Notes: a model not told the origin generated them from the sequence alone. A stretch of 64,000 nucleotides of DNA from Bacillota bacterium (GCA_017577945.1 PKQS01000009.1:62001-126000); one strand, 5' to 3'; shown: positions 1 through 8,331, counted from the stretch's first letter. Program-made: numbers and translations.

Positions 1-1016
1 CGGAGATGGCTACGCCCATGGCTGCGAACGCCGCCACGGCCACCCAGAGAGATTGCGTTTGCCCGACGGCCGCCAGCAGCAGCCCGACCACCGTAATCCC
101 CCACACCACTCCCAAGCCCCGCCGCAGCCGGGAGCCTACGGCCGAGATGATGAGCGCGCCCGCCAGCGTGCCCGCGGGAAAGCCCGTCATCAGCAGGCCA
201 AGGCCGCCGGCGTCGGTGCCCAGGCGGTGTTGCGCCACGAACGGCAGCAGCGGCCCGATGGGCGCCAAGGCGAAGTTGACCAGCGCAAACGTGCACAACA
301 TGAAGAACAGCATGCGCTGTCCCGTCCAGAGGTAGGCCAGCCCGTCGCCCAGTTCGCGGAAGAGATTGCGCCGCGGCGCGGCACCGGCTTCGGCGCTAAA
401 GGCGGCAGGGCGACCAGCAGCAGCGTAGCCGCCGCCACGGCGCAGGTCAAGGCGGAGACGGCGACGGCCGCTCCGGCGCCCAGCCAAGCCACCAGCGCGC
501 CGCCGACGGCGGGCGCGATCAGGTTCGCGCCGGCTTCAGCCATCTGGAACAGCGAGTTGGCGCGGTTGAGAGCCTGTTCCGGCACCAGCTGCGCGATGGA
601 AGCCTGCAGGGCGGGGCGGTGGAACGTCCGGCACGTGGCGGACACGGCCGCGACGGCCAGCAGGACGGCCAGAGTCATCTCGCCGCGGATCATGCTCCAC
701 GCCACGACGCCCCAGCCGATGGCCCGCACCACGTCGGCAATCATCATCAGGGTGCGGCGGCTGTAGCGGTCCACCACGACCCCGGCAACAGGTCCAAGAA
801 AATGATGGGCAGCGTGGCCAGCAGGGCCAGCGAGGCCGAAGCGGTCACCGACTGCGTTTCTTCGGCGATCCACCACAGCACGGCCAAGTTCGCCAAGCCG
901 TCTCCCTGCATGGACATGGCCTGGCCGGTGAACATCCACAGAAAGTCGCGTCCGAGCCCGGGCTTGGCCTGCGGCGCAGCCGCCCCGCGGACCGGCAAGC
1001 TTGCTTCTTGTTCCAC
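1..1016 (-). pseudogene. MFS exporter, partial, two single-base frameshifts
   Basis: The gene encodes an MFS multidrug-type exporter, read here in three frame segments. It starts at a GTG (1014-1016) behind GAAGGAGTG, 6 bp after the upstream ArsR-type regulator stops, so the two form an operon. Segment 1 ends in IIFLD; near 794-795 one base is missing, and adding one G to the GG run restores GPVAGVVVDRYSRR, the MFS loop motif. Segment 2 runs to LPP; near 398-400 one base is missing again, and restoring it gives an open frame (RRNLFRELGDGLAYLW onward) to the window edge. The C-terminus lies outside. Both breaks are one-base contractions of short homopolymers, so consensus errors are as likely as true gene decay. 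Confidence 0.75.
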
Positions 1017-1022
1017 GGTTTG

Positions 1023-2102
1023 TCACTCCTTCGTGAAGAATCGCTCGAGATGGCGCGCGACGGCCCGGGCCCGGGCCGCATCCACCGTGTAGTGCTTGAC
1101 GCCGTCGATCCGCTCGGACCGCAGTAAACCCGTCGACTCCAAGGCACACAAATGGCGGGACGTCGTTGACTGGCTCCACCCGAAGCGCTCCATCAGATCC
1201 GCCGCGCGGGCTTCCCCGCGGTCGCGGATGTACGCCAGCGCTTCGAGCCGCGCTTCGTCGGCCAGCGCCTTCAGCACCGCCAGCAAGTCGCGCCGGGCCG
1301 TCTCTTCGGAAAACGTTTCTCCATGCACAAGGCCGAAACCGAGGTAGACGGCGCCGAGGTCCGGCTCGTCGGCGACGCTGATGTACGGGCCGAGGAAGGG
1401 GATGGGAACGAAGACGATGCGCCGGTTGAGCAGCGCCGCGCGCTGTTCCCGCAGCTTGCGGCCGAGGATGGCTTGCAGCACCTGGGCGGGGTCCTCCAGG
1501 TCCAAGTGGCGGCGGGCTTCCTCCGCCAGGGCCCGGCAGTGCGGCAGCGCCTCGCGCCAGCGGGGGGCGAAGTGGTCGTGCCAGAGCTGGCGCAGGCGCA
1601 GTTCGACCATGGCCTTGAGCTCCGCGGGGTGCCGCAGCAAGTGCAGCGCCCGCTCGACGTCGATGGCGAACGGATGGTCCGGGCTCGGCCGCGGCATGGC
1701 CGCGATGAGTTCAGCAAGGCGCTGGGGCTCTTCGTTGATCCAGCGCCGCACGGCCTCTTCGTCCCGGTCCTCGGTCTCCGCGGCTAGGCGAGCCACGGCG
1801 CGGGCGTGATACTCCTCCGCAGGCGTGGCGGCCAGCGCGTCCAGCAGCGGCTGCATGCTCTCCTCGGTGTCGCGGCCTTCAAACAGATAGGAAAGGACGC
1901 CGGAGAGCGGCACGCACAGGAGGCGAACGTCGGCCCGGATGGTGCGCCCCAGGCGGCTCGGCAGCTGGGCGAGCCAGGGGTCGAGGCCGGGAAACTTGCC
2001 GCCCAGCTCGGCCGCCGGCAGCGTCATGGCCAAGGCCAGCGCCGGCGAAATGCGGACGTCGAAGCGCGGCGCGGGCGGACCGTGGAGTTCGATTTCCGGC
2101 AC
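1023..2102 (-). CDS. ArsR-family transcriptional regulator with long N-terminal domain
   Basis: About 359 residues. The last ~90 form an ArsR-type winged helix (LEALAYIRDRGEARAADLME, then WSQSTTSRHLCALESTGLL as recognition helix, and a KHYTV wing). The N-terminal ~250 residues are a helical domain of unknown ligand, as in long regulators found beside drug exporters. I chose GTG at 2102 because AGAGGCGG precedes it by 7 nt; the longer start (ATG, 2126) has no ribosome site and sits about 13 nt from the predicted transcript start. It is divergent from one MFS exporter and co-transcribed with another, so it probably represses both. No metal-binding Cys pair is seen in the winged helix, so the signal is likely an organic compound (inference). 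Confidence 0.85.
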   Translation of the reverse strand: MPEIELHGPPAPRFDVRISPALALAMTLPAAELGGKFPGLDPWLAQLPSRLGRTIRADVRLLCVPLSGVLSYLFEGRDTEESMQPLLDALAATPAEEYHARAVARLAAETEDRDEEAVRRWINEEPQRLAELIAAMPRPSPDHPFAIDVERALHLLRHPAELKAMVELRLRQLWHDHFAPRWREALPHCRALAEEARRHLDLEDPAQVLQAILGRKLREQRAALLNRRIVFVPIPFLGPYISVADEPDLGAVYLGFGLVHGETFSEETARRDLLAVLKALADEARLEALAYIRDRGEARAADLMERFGWSQSTTSRHLCALESTGLLRSERIDGVKHYTVDAARARAVARHLERFFTKE

Positions 2103-2135
2103 GATTTCACCGCCTCTTATCACCATATGCGGTTA

Positions 2136-2157
2136 TTCGCAAATAAGAATATGCGAA
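2136..2157. promoter_or_regulatory. Inverted repeat operator over the regulator's -10
   Basis: TTCGCA (2136-2141), a 10-nt spacer, then TGCGAA (2152-2157): a perfect 6-bp dyad. It covers the -10 box of the ArsR-type gene, the classic layout for autorepression. Further half-site copies (TGCGAA at 2221-2226, TGCGAT at 2237-2242) lie in the leader of the divergent exporter. Confidence 0.65.
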
Positions 2158-2174
2158 AACGTGGCGGACGTCAA
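2146..2174 (-). promoter_or_regulatory. SigA-type promoter of the ArsR-type regulator
   Basis: On the minus strand, TTGACG (2169-2174), a 17-nt spacer, and TATTCT (2146-2151). The predicted start lies near 2139, directly before the regulator, and the operator dyad covers the -10. Confidence 0.7.
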
Positions 2175-2179
2175 CGGTT

Positions 2180-2209
2180 TTGGCACGCCGGCGGCGTCCA
2201 TGGTATGCT
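2180..2209 (+). promoter_or_regulatory. Putative promoter of the divergent MFS exporter
   Basis: TTGGCA (2180-2185), an 18-nt spacer, TATGCT (2204-2209). It is back to back with the regulator's -35. It would give a leader of about 80 nt containing two CATTGCG-type repeats (2218-2229, 2233-2244). Confidence 0.5.
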
Positions 2210-2294
2210 AGTGGCGTCATTGCGAATGCTTCCATTGCGATTGCCTTCGTTTTCTTGGGTGCGACATCGGCGCGTCAGGCGAGGTGCACGGGCA

Positions 2295-3548
2295 ATGAAC
2301 GATCAATGGAAGCGCAACGCGACGCTCTTTCTCGCCAGCCAAGCCGTGTCGCTCTTCGGGTCCACGCTGGTGGAGCTGGCCATCATCTGGCAAATCACGC
2401 TGACGACTCAGTCGGGCTCCATGATGACGCTTTTCGTTCTGCTGGGCGTTTTGCCCACCGTGCTGATTTCGCCGCTGGCCGGCGTCTGGGCCGACCGGTA
2501 CAGCCGCCGGCTGGTCATCGCGGTTTCCGACGCGCTGGTGGCCGGCTGCACGCTGGTGCTGGCGGTCCTGCTTTGGAGCGGGTACGACGGTGTCTGGCTC
2601 TTGCTGGCGGCTTCGGCCATCCGGGCGCTGGGCGAAGGCATCCAGCTGCCGGCCCTCAACGCCTTGCTGCCGCAGTTCGTGCCGCTTGAACATCTGACGC
2701 GGGTCAACGCCGCCCTGAGCATGATCCAGTCGGGCACCAACCTGCTGGCGCCGTTGCTCAGCGCGGCGCTGCTGGCCGCGACGTCCATCCAGGTTATCTT
2801 TCTCGTCGACGTCTTCACGGCGGTCGTTGCGGTGGCCATCCTGCTTCTCTTCCTGCGCGTGCCCGAACACCGGCGCGAGGAGAACAAGGACGAGCCGGGC
2901 TACTTGGCCGACTTGCGCTCGGGAATGGCGTACGTAGCCCGCCACCGTTACCTGAAGGCGTTTTTCGTCTTCGCCTCGTTGTTTTTCGTGCTGCTGGGCC
3001 CCATCGCGTACTTGTCGCCCTTGCAGGTGGCGCGCACGTACGGCGACGAAGTATGGCGCTTGTCGGCGCTGGAAATCGGCTACGCGGTAGGCATGATGGT
3101 GGGCGGCTTCTTGATGGCCGCGTGGGGAGGCTTTCCGAACCGCCTCTACGACATGGCGCTGTCGGTTCTCGTGCACGGCGTGTGCACGCTGCTGCTCGGC
3201 CTGCCGCCTTCGTTCAGCCTCTACCTGGCGCTCATGGGTGCCGTCGGCGTCATCATGCCCCTCTATTCTACGTCGTCGACCACCTTGCTGCAGGAGCGGG
3301 TGGAGGAGGAGTACCAGGGCCGGGTGTTCAGCGTCCACAGCATCGTGTCCAGCTCGCTGATGCCGTTGTCGGTCGCGGTGTACGGGCCGCTGGCCGACGT
3401 GGTGCCGGTGGAGGCGCTGATGACGGCGACGGGCGCCGGCATGGTCGTGCTCAGCTTGGTCATGCTCGGCAGCCGTCCCTTGCGGCAGGCGGGGCGGCGA
3501 GCGGAGCCGTCGCGGTCGGGACGAGAGGGGACGGCCAAGCTGGAATGA
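2295..3548 (+). CDS. MFS transporter (multidrug/macrolide-efflux type)
   Basis: 417-residue, 12-helix major facilitator, inner membrane, probably a drug/proton antiporter. Motif A is clear at residues 63-72 (GVWADRYSRR), and NAALSMIQSGTNLLAPLLSA around 140-160 is typical of the MFS_3/MefA-like group. The ATG at 2295 follows GAGGTG; the open frame extends far upstream but without a ribosome site or MFS sequence. It is divergent from the ArsR-type regulator and paralogous to the broken exporter on the other side, so one regulator seems to sit between two related pumps. The substrate is not visible. Confidence 0.9.
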   Translation: MNDQWKRNATLFLASQAVSLFGSTLVELAIIWQITLTTQSGSMMTLFVLLGVLPTVLISPLAGVWADRYSRRLVIAVSDALVAGCTLVLAVLLWSGYDGVWLLLAASAIRALGEGIQLPALNALLPQFVPLEHLTRVNAALSMIQSGTNLLAPLLSAALLAATSIQVIFLVDVFTAVVAVAILLLFLRVPEHRREENKDEPGYLADLRSGMAYVARHRYLKAFFVFASLFFVLLGPIAYLSPLQVARTYGDEVWRLSALEIGYAVGMMVGGFLMAAWGGFPNRLYDMALSVLVHGVCTLLLGLPPSFSLYLALMGAVGVIMPLYSTSSTTLLQERVEEEYQGRVFSVHSIVSSSLMPLSVAVYGPLADVVPVEALMTATGAGMVVLSLVMLGSRPLRQAGRRAEPSRSGREGTAKLE

Positions 3549-3731
3549 CCGCCGGTTAGGCCCATTGGCAGATCAGTAGACGAATTCGCCGGTCATCACA
3601 AGATACGCCGGCCGGCGGCGCGGCGCCCGGTGCAGGCAGACGGGGATTGCGTGCGGCGAGTCGGGCGCCGCCCGCCGGCCCGGCTGGGGACGACGGAGTG
3701 CGTGCGTCGCGGCACAAAGCCGTCGGTGGCG

Positions 3732-4502
3732 TTACTGGGCGACGTAACCGCCGTCGATGAGATAGGTGGCGCCGGTGATGTACTTCGACCGGTCCGAAGC
3801 CAGGAACAACAACAGCTGTGCCACCTCTTCGGGCTGGCCGTACCGCTTCATCGGGATGGCTTCGGTGAACGTCTTCTTCATCTCTTCGGCCTTGCCCGGA
3901 GCCGCGCCTTCCTCGACGGCCCTCATCATGCGGGTTTCGATGGGGGCCGGGCTGATCGCGTTGACGCGCACGCCGGTTTGCGCGACTTCCAGCGCCGCGT
4001 TCTTGGTGAGGCCGATGACGGCGTGCTTGGACGCGACGTACGGCGCGAGGCCGGGGAAGCCGATCCAGCCCGCGATGGACGACAAGTTGATGATCGAGCC
4101 GGACTTTTGCTCAATCATGGTGGGCAGCACGTGCTTCATGCCGAAGAAGACGCCTTTGACGTTGACGTTCAGGACCTTGTCCAGGTTCTCGGCCGTCTGC
4201 TCGATGAGCGGCGCGACCTTCCCCTCGATGCCCGCGTTGTTGACCAGCACGTCGATGCGGCCGAACTTTTCCTTCGTCTGCTTGACGAAGTTGATGACGT
4301 CTTCTTCCTTCGTGACGTCGGCCGCGACCAGCAGGTACTGGTCCTCCTTCAGGCCCAGTTCCTTGGCCGTCTCCTCCAGCGCCTCCATCTTCAAGTCGAC
4401 GAGAACGACCTTCGCCCCTTCTTCGGCGAACAGCTTGGCCGTGGCCTTGCCGATCCCGCCGGCGGCGCCAGTAATGATTGCAACTTTGTCCTTCAGTTCC
4501 AC
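3732..4502 (-). CDS. Short-chain dehydrogenase/reductase (SDR), copy 1
   Basis: 256-residue classical SDR, cytosolic, NAD(P)-dependent. It has the cofactor motif TGAAGGIG, NNAG, the catalytic Ser before GWIGF and the YVASK catalytic pair. Asp in LVDLK after beta-2 suggests a preference for NAD (inference). Start is GTG at 4502 behind GGAGGTGG. The protein has the same length as the next SDR and is closely similar throughout, so the two are a tandem duplication; the gap between them carries a triplet of direct repeats. The substrate is unknown; related proteins are often named 3-oxoacyl-ACP reductase or glucose dehydrogenase without proof. Confidence 0.9.
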   Translation of the reverse strand: MELKDKVAIITGAAGGIGKATAKLFAEEGAKVVLVDLKMEALEETAKELGLKEDQYLLVAADVTKEEDVINFVKQTKEKFGRIDVLVNNAGIEGKVAPLIEQTAENLDKVLNVNVKGVFFGMKHVLPTMIEQKSGSIINLSSIAGWIGFPGLAPYVASKHAVIGLTKNAALEVAQTGVRVNAISPAPIETRMMRAVEEGAAPGKAEEMKKTFTEAIPMKRYGQPEEVAQLLLFLASDRSKYITGATYLIDGGYVAQ

Positions 4503-4613
4503 GGGTGCCACCTCCTGCAGTGTTTGCGTGCCCGGTGCCGCAGGCAACGAATTTTGGTTAGTCTCGGAACGCCTCAATTTTATCCGAACCGCGCGCCAAG
4601 CCGATAGGGGGAA

Positions 4614-4680
4614 AAGTCCCATTTTTGAAGGTGAAAAAGCCATATTTATGAACGTCAAGAAGCCACATTCTTGAACGTCA
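4614..4680. repeat. Three tandem 23-bp-spaced direct repeats
   Basis: Copies start at 4614, 4637 and 4660. The last two read AAGCCAyATTyaTGAACGTCA; the first is degenerate (about 15 of 21 positions shared). On the minus strand the unit begins TGACGTTCA. They lie in the 355-bp gap (4503-4857) upstream of SDR copy 1, suggesting a cooperative regulator site at 23-bp phasing. The remainder of that gap shows no gene. Confidence 0.6.
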
Positions 4681-4857
4681 GAGGCAAAGAGCGTGCCGAG
4701 CGGGCGCCGGCGGACCGGCCAGGGAAGGTAGGGAAGGAAGGGAACCAACGAAAAGCGGCGCCCGCAGCCGCAAGGCCGAGGCGCCGACTCTGCCGTAGAT
4801 ACGCCGAAACGGCGGGCGGAACCGCCGGCGGGACTGCCTGCGCCGGCAGCCGGCGGT

Positions 4858-5628
4858 TTACGTCGCCACTTGTCCGCCGTCGATGAGATACGTGGCACCG
4901 GTGATGTAGCTGGAGCGGTCCGAGGCGAGGAACAGCACCAGTTCGGCCACTTCCTCGGGCAAGCCGTAGCGCTTCATCGGAATGGCCGCGGTGTACGCCT
5001 GTTTCGCCGCCTCGGCTTGACCCGGCGCCTGGCCTTCCTCGATGGAGCGCATCATGCGCGTCTCGATGGGTCCGGGGCTTACCGCGTTGACCCGGATGCC
5101 GTACTCGACGCCTTCGATGGCCGCGGACTTGGTCGCGCCGATGACGGCGTGCTTGGAAGCGACGTACGGCGCCAGGCCCGCGGCGCCGATCCAGCCGGCA
5201 ATGGAAGACATGTTGATAATGGAGCCCGACCGCTGCTCCATCATGACGCGCATGACGTGCTTCAGCCCCAGCAAGACACCTTTCACGTTCACCGCGAGGA
5301 CCCGCTCGATGTTTTCCACCGGCTGCTCGACGATGGGATGAATCTCACCTTCGATGCCGGCGTTGTTGAAGAAGACGTCGATGCGTCCGAACTTCGCCTT
5401 GGCGGCTCGCACGTACTTCTCCGTGTCCGCCTCTTTCGATACGTCCGCTTCGACGAGCTCGTACTGCTCGGGCTTTAGACCCAGCTCTTTCGCGGCGGCC
5501 TCCAAGTCGCCCCGCCGGATGTCCACCAGCACCAACTTGGCGCCTTCCTCCGCGAACCGCTTCGCCGTCGCCTTGCCGATGCCGAGCGCCGCGCCCGTGA
5601 TGACGGCCACCTTGTCCTTGAGTTCCAC
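4858..5628 (-). CDS. Short-chain dehydrogenase/reductase (SDR), copy 2
   Basis: 256 residues, same family and length as copy 1: TGAALGIG cofactor loop, NNAG, YVASK active site, C-terminus ITGATYLIDGGQVAT. VDIRR after beta-2 again carries an acidic residue. Start is GTG at 5628 after AAGGGGTG; the open frame upstream has no SDR sequence. It is transcribed toward copy 1, but the 355-bp gap with its own repeats suggests separate control. A perfect palindrome lies at 5661-5674, just upstream. Substrate unknown. Confidence 0.9.
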   Translation of the reverse strand: MELKDKVAVITGAALGIGKATAKRFAEEGAKLVLVDIRRGDLEAAAKELGLKPEQYELVEADVSKEADTEKYVRAAKAKFGRIDVFFNNAGIEGEIHPIVEQPVENIERVLAVNVKGVLLGLKHVMRVMMEQRSGSIINMSSIAGWIGAAGLAPYVASKHAVIGATKSAAIEGVEYGIRVNAVSPGPIETRMMRSIEEGQAPGQAEAAKQAYTAAIPMKRYGLPEEVAELVLFLASDRSSYITGATYLIDGGQVAT

Positions 5629-5660
5629 CTGGGCACCCCTTTTCCCGGCGTTGTGGCTTG

Positions 5661-5674
5661 TATCCAAGTGGATA
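5661..5674. promoter_or_regulatory. Palindrome upstream of SDR copy 2
   Basis: TATCCA-AG-TGGATA, perfect 6-bp arms, 33 bp before the GTG start. Its size and position fit an operator; the regulator is unknown. Confidence 0.4.
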
Positions 5675-5735
5675 GTATGGCCAGCCGGGCGAGGGAAGAT
5701 GTGGGGCCTGCGCCGCGCCGGGCAAGCGCTGCGCG

Positions 5736-6896
5736 TCAGTACAAGAACTCCCGGATATCGTAGCGGGCCGCTTTGAGGCCGGCGGCTCGCAGGCGCCGGG
5801 CCCAGCGCTGCAGCTCTTCTTCGATGTCCTCTTCGCTCATGGGCGTAAGGCCCATAGCCTGGCGCTGTGCGGCGTACACTGAGGCGGGGTGTTCGATGAA
5901 AGGCGAAATGTAGACGAGATCGCCGGGGCCGAGGGGCAGCGTTTCCAGCGTGGCGAGGGTCGCTTCCGCATGGGCTTCGCGGTATTCGAGACCCCCGACG
6001 CCGATCATGACGATGAGGCCCACGAGGACTCCGGCCGCTTTCAGCCGCGCCACGAAGTCCACCAGCTCGTCCCGCGAGCCGGGCTTGTTGAGCAGCCGCA
6101 ACAGCTCGTCCAGCCCCGTCTCCATCCCGATATAGACGCGGCGCAGGCCGAGGGCGGCCAGCTCGCGCCAGTCGGCTACGGTTTTCCTCTCGCCGGTGTA
6201 GACGTCGATGAAGCTGTAAATAGGCATCTCCGGAAAGGCGGCCCGGGTGATCTCGAACAGGGGGACGAGGCGGCGCTGGGTCAACGCCAGCGCGTTGCCG
6301 TCGCCCAGGAAGACGCTTTTGCGCATGAGGACGCCGCGCCCGAGGAACGCCCGCACCTCGTCCACATGGCGCTGGAATTCGTCCTCGCTTTTCACGTGAA
6401 ACGGCCGGTCCTGGTAAAACGTGCAGAACGTGCAGCGGTTCCACGTGCAGCCTTCGGTGGCTTGCAGCACGACGCTGAGGTACTGGTCGGGCGGCAAGAT
6501 GGAGATGGGTTTGTAGACGCGGCGAAATCGCTCAGCCTCCGCCAGCAGCGCCTCCGGGGTCCAGGGCAAAATTTCTTCCTCCAGGCGCCGCCGCAGTTCT
6601 CCTGCGGCCAAGGGCCGGACGGCGGCCGCCGTCTCCAGCGCCCGGGCGAACACCGCCAGCGTCTCGGCACGGCCCAGGCGGCGACGCAGGCGCGGCGCCC
6701 GCCCGCCGAGGCGTGATTCCTCGTCGCGCCGCCGCACCTCGACTTCCGAAGCCAGCGTTCGGCGGTACGTGAGGCCGCCCTCCACGAACGAAAACAGCCG
6801 CCCTTCCCGGTCGAACGACGCCACGACGTCGCGGCTGGGGCTGATGGTCGTAAAGCCGGGTTTCACCGCGGCCAGAAGGTCCATATCGGTCTTCAT
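5736..6896 (-). CDS. Radical SAM protein with CX4CX2C cluster motif
   Basis: About 386 residues. The cluster-binding cysteines are C150, C155 and C158 (GCTWNRCTFC), a spacing of CX4CX2C rather than the usual CX3CX2C; this variant occurs in one subgroup of uncharacterised radical SAM enzymes. Following are GDGNAL (SAM-binding glycine loop), GMETG and IMIGVGG strands of the TIM barrel. The first ~130 residues are an Arg/Glu-rich helical region of unknown role. Start chosen at ATG 6896 (MKTDMD) because the family sequence begins near there; the ribosome site is weak and the frame is open to 6959. It stands alone, divergent from the DUF4097 gene. Reaction unknown. Confidence 0.85.
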   Translation of the reverse strand: MKTDMDLLAAVKPGFTTISPSRDVVASFDREGRLFSFVEGGLTYRRTLASEVEVRRRDEESRLGGRAPRLRRRLGRAETLAVFARALETAAAVRPLAAGELRRRLEEEILPWTPEALLAEAERFRRVYKPISILPPDQYLSVVLQATEGCTWNRCTFCTFYQDRPFHVKSEDEFQRHVDEVRAFLGRGVLMRKSVFLGDGNALALTQRRLVPLFEITRAAFPEMPIYSFIDVYTGERKTVADWRELAALGLRRVYIGMETGLDELLRLLNKPGSRDELVDFVARLKAAGVLVGLIVMIGVGGLEYREAHAEATLATLETLPLGPGDLVYISPFIEHPASVYAAQRQAMGLTPMSEEDIEEELQRWARRLRAAGLKAARYDIREFLY

Positions 6897-7132
6897 ACTT
6901 TCAACGTACCACTTGAGCGCCGCCCCGGCAACCGCGGCCGGTCCGGGGAAGGCTGCCATCCGGCCGCAGGCCGGCGCCTCCGGGCAGGCTGGTGCCTCGG
7001 CGCGAGCCTTGCCCAGGTTCGGGACATTCGGCTGCGCGCCGGGGACGTTCGTCCGTGCCGGGCCATGTTCGATTCCGTTAAGCTGGAATACGGAAAAAAC
7101 GGTATTGCACGGCGAAACACGGAGGGGGTCCC

Positions 7133-8065
7133 GTGGCGCGGGGGAGCAAGTTGTCGTGGCAAACGGCGGTCATCGCCGTCGTCATCGGCATTTCCTTTCT
7201 CGGTTTCATCATCGGCCTGACGCAGCTGCGGATTGCGGCGCGCGATGAAGGCATTCGCACGCAGGCGTCGCTGCCTATCTATGACGGGGAAACGCTGCGG
7301 GTCGAGACGACCACCGGGCGCATCGAGTGCGCAACGTGGGACGGCGATCAGGTGGCCGTGGAGGCGGTCGTCAGAGCCCGGGCCCTGACGGATGCCCAGG
7401 CGCGGCGCTATGCGGAGCAAGTCAAGGTCGACGTGGCCAGGACCGCGGAGGGCGTGGCCGCGGCGGCGTTCTTGCCCGAGTCGCTGAGAAACTGGAACGT
7501 GGTGAGTGTGGACTTCTACGTTTGGGTGCCGGCCGCGTGGCAAGGCAAGGTGGAGCTGCGCACCACCGAGGGGCCCGTGACGGCCGTCGGCTTGCACGGC
7601 GACGCCGTGGTGGAGACGACGACCGGACCGATTACGATCCGTTCGCACACGGGCTCGCTGGCGATTCGCACGGTCAACGGAGCGATTGACGTGGACGGCG
7701 CGGAGGCGGTGCTGACGGCCTACACGGACAACGGCAGCATCGACGTGCGCGACTCGGTCCTGCTAGGGCAAGGATCGGCCCGCACGCTGAACGGTTCCGT
7801 CCGCATCCGGGCGGGGCTGGCGGAGGCGGCCAAGTTCCACGTGGACACCAGCGCCGGCAACGTCACGCTTTTCCTGGACTCGGCGGACGTGGCGCTGGAC
7901 CTGGCGTCCGGCAACGGGCGTGTGCGGCTGCACGGCGACGCCGTTGCGGCCGTGGAGCGGCCTGATCAGTTCGTCGGGCGCATCGGCCGCGGCGGGTCCG
8001 AGCTGCGGGCTCGATCCGGCAACGGTTCCATCGACGTGTACATCCTGGACGGCGCGACGCTGTGA
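7133..8065 (+). CDS. DUF4097-type beta-helix protein, membrane anchored
   Basis: 310 residues. One N-terminal membrane helix (about residues 8-30) precedes a region of short beta repeats with recurring TTTG, NGxIDV and GxV patterns (for example VNGAIDVDG, DNGSIDVRD, GNGSIDVYI), the signature of DUF4097 right-handed beta-helix domains. It is therefore anchored in the cytoplasmic membrane with the beta-helix outside. GTG start behind GGAGGGGG. Such proteins often go with envelope-stress sensors, but none is adjacent here. A hairpin terminator follows at 8107. Function unknown. Confidence 0.8.
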   Translation: MARGSKLSWQTAVIAVVIGISFLGFIIGLTQLRIAARDEGIRTQASLPIYDGETLRVETTTGRIECATWDGDQVAVEAVVRARALTDAQARRYAEQVKVDVARTAEGVAAAAFLPESLRNWNVVSVDFYVWVPAAWQGKVELRTTEGPVTAVGLHGDAVVETTTGPITIRSHTGSLAIRTVNGAIDVDGAEAVLTAYTDNGSIDVRDSVLLGQGSARTLNGSVRIRAGLAEAAKFHVDTSAGNVTLFLDSADVALDLASGNGRVRLHGDAVAAVERPDQFVGRIGRGGSELRARSGNGSIDVYILDGATL

Positions 8066-8106
8066 GCGCGGCTCACGGCGTCATGCTTTCCCGCTCATCC
8101 CCCCTG

Positions 8107-8153
8107 GAGCCGCCGCTCCGGCAATAAGGCCCGCAACGCCGGCGCGGCGGCTC
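8107..8153 (+). terminator. Hairpin terminator after the DUF4097 gene
   Basis: GAGCCGCCGC (8107-8116) pairs with GCGGCGGCTC (8144-8153), followed by a broken T-rich tract (TTTCGTCCTTTT). It separates the DUF4097 gene from the oxidase operon. Confidence 0.6.
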
Positions 8154-8170
8154 TTTCGTCCTTTTCCTGC

Positions 8171-8199
8171 TGGGACATTTATCCCAAACCTGATAAATG
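8171..8199. promoter_or_regulatory. Overlapping dyads upstream of the oxidase operon
   Basis: CATTTATC (8176-8183), 8-nt spacer, GATAAATG (8192-8199): perfect 8-bp arms. A second dyad, TGGGA-N6-TCCCA (8171-8186), overlaps it. The regulator is not recognised. Confidence 0.5.
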
Positions 8200-8203
8200 A
8201 CAC

Positions 8204-8220
8204 GTGACAAACGCCGTCAC
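8204..8220. promoter_or_regulatory. Dyad GTGAC-N7-GTCAC
   Basis: Arms at 8204-8208 and 8216-8220. The spacing does not fit a Crp site (TGTGA-N6-TCACA). It is part of the dyad cluster before the oxidase operon. Confidence 0.35.
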
Positions 8221-8225
8221 ACCCC

Positions 8226-8240
8226 GGGGACTTAGTCCCC
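8226..8240. promoter_or_regulatory. 15-bp palindrome GGGGACT-T-AGTCCCC
   Basis: Perfect 7-bp arms around one central base. It shares the GGGAC...TCCC pattern with the dyad at 8171-8186, so one regulator may bind both. Confidence 0.5.
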
Positions 8241-8253
8241 TGGTACAGATTAC

Positions 8254-8270
8254 GATTGTTTCTGACAATC
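8254..8270. promoter_or_regulatory. Dyad GATTGT-N5-ACAATC
   Basis: Perfect 6-bp arms at 8254-8259 and 8265-8270, closest to the start of the oxidase operon (62 bp from the ATG). It may overlap the core promoter, which I could not place with confidence. Confidence 0.4.
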
Positions 8271-8331
8271 ATTCTTAGACATCGTCCGGCGAAGGCTGTG
8301 TGCAGAGCGGGGTTGGTGGGGAGGCCATCGC

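Noticed and set aside
3549..3731. Gene or terminator between the convergent MFS and SDR genes
   Set aside because: GC-rich with minor inverted repeats but no ribosome site, coding frame or T-tailed hairpin.
8204..8220. Crp binding site
   Set aside because: GTGAC-N7-GTCAC places the TGA/TCA half-sites three bases too far apart for Crp/Fnr (TGTGA-N6-TCACA).
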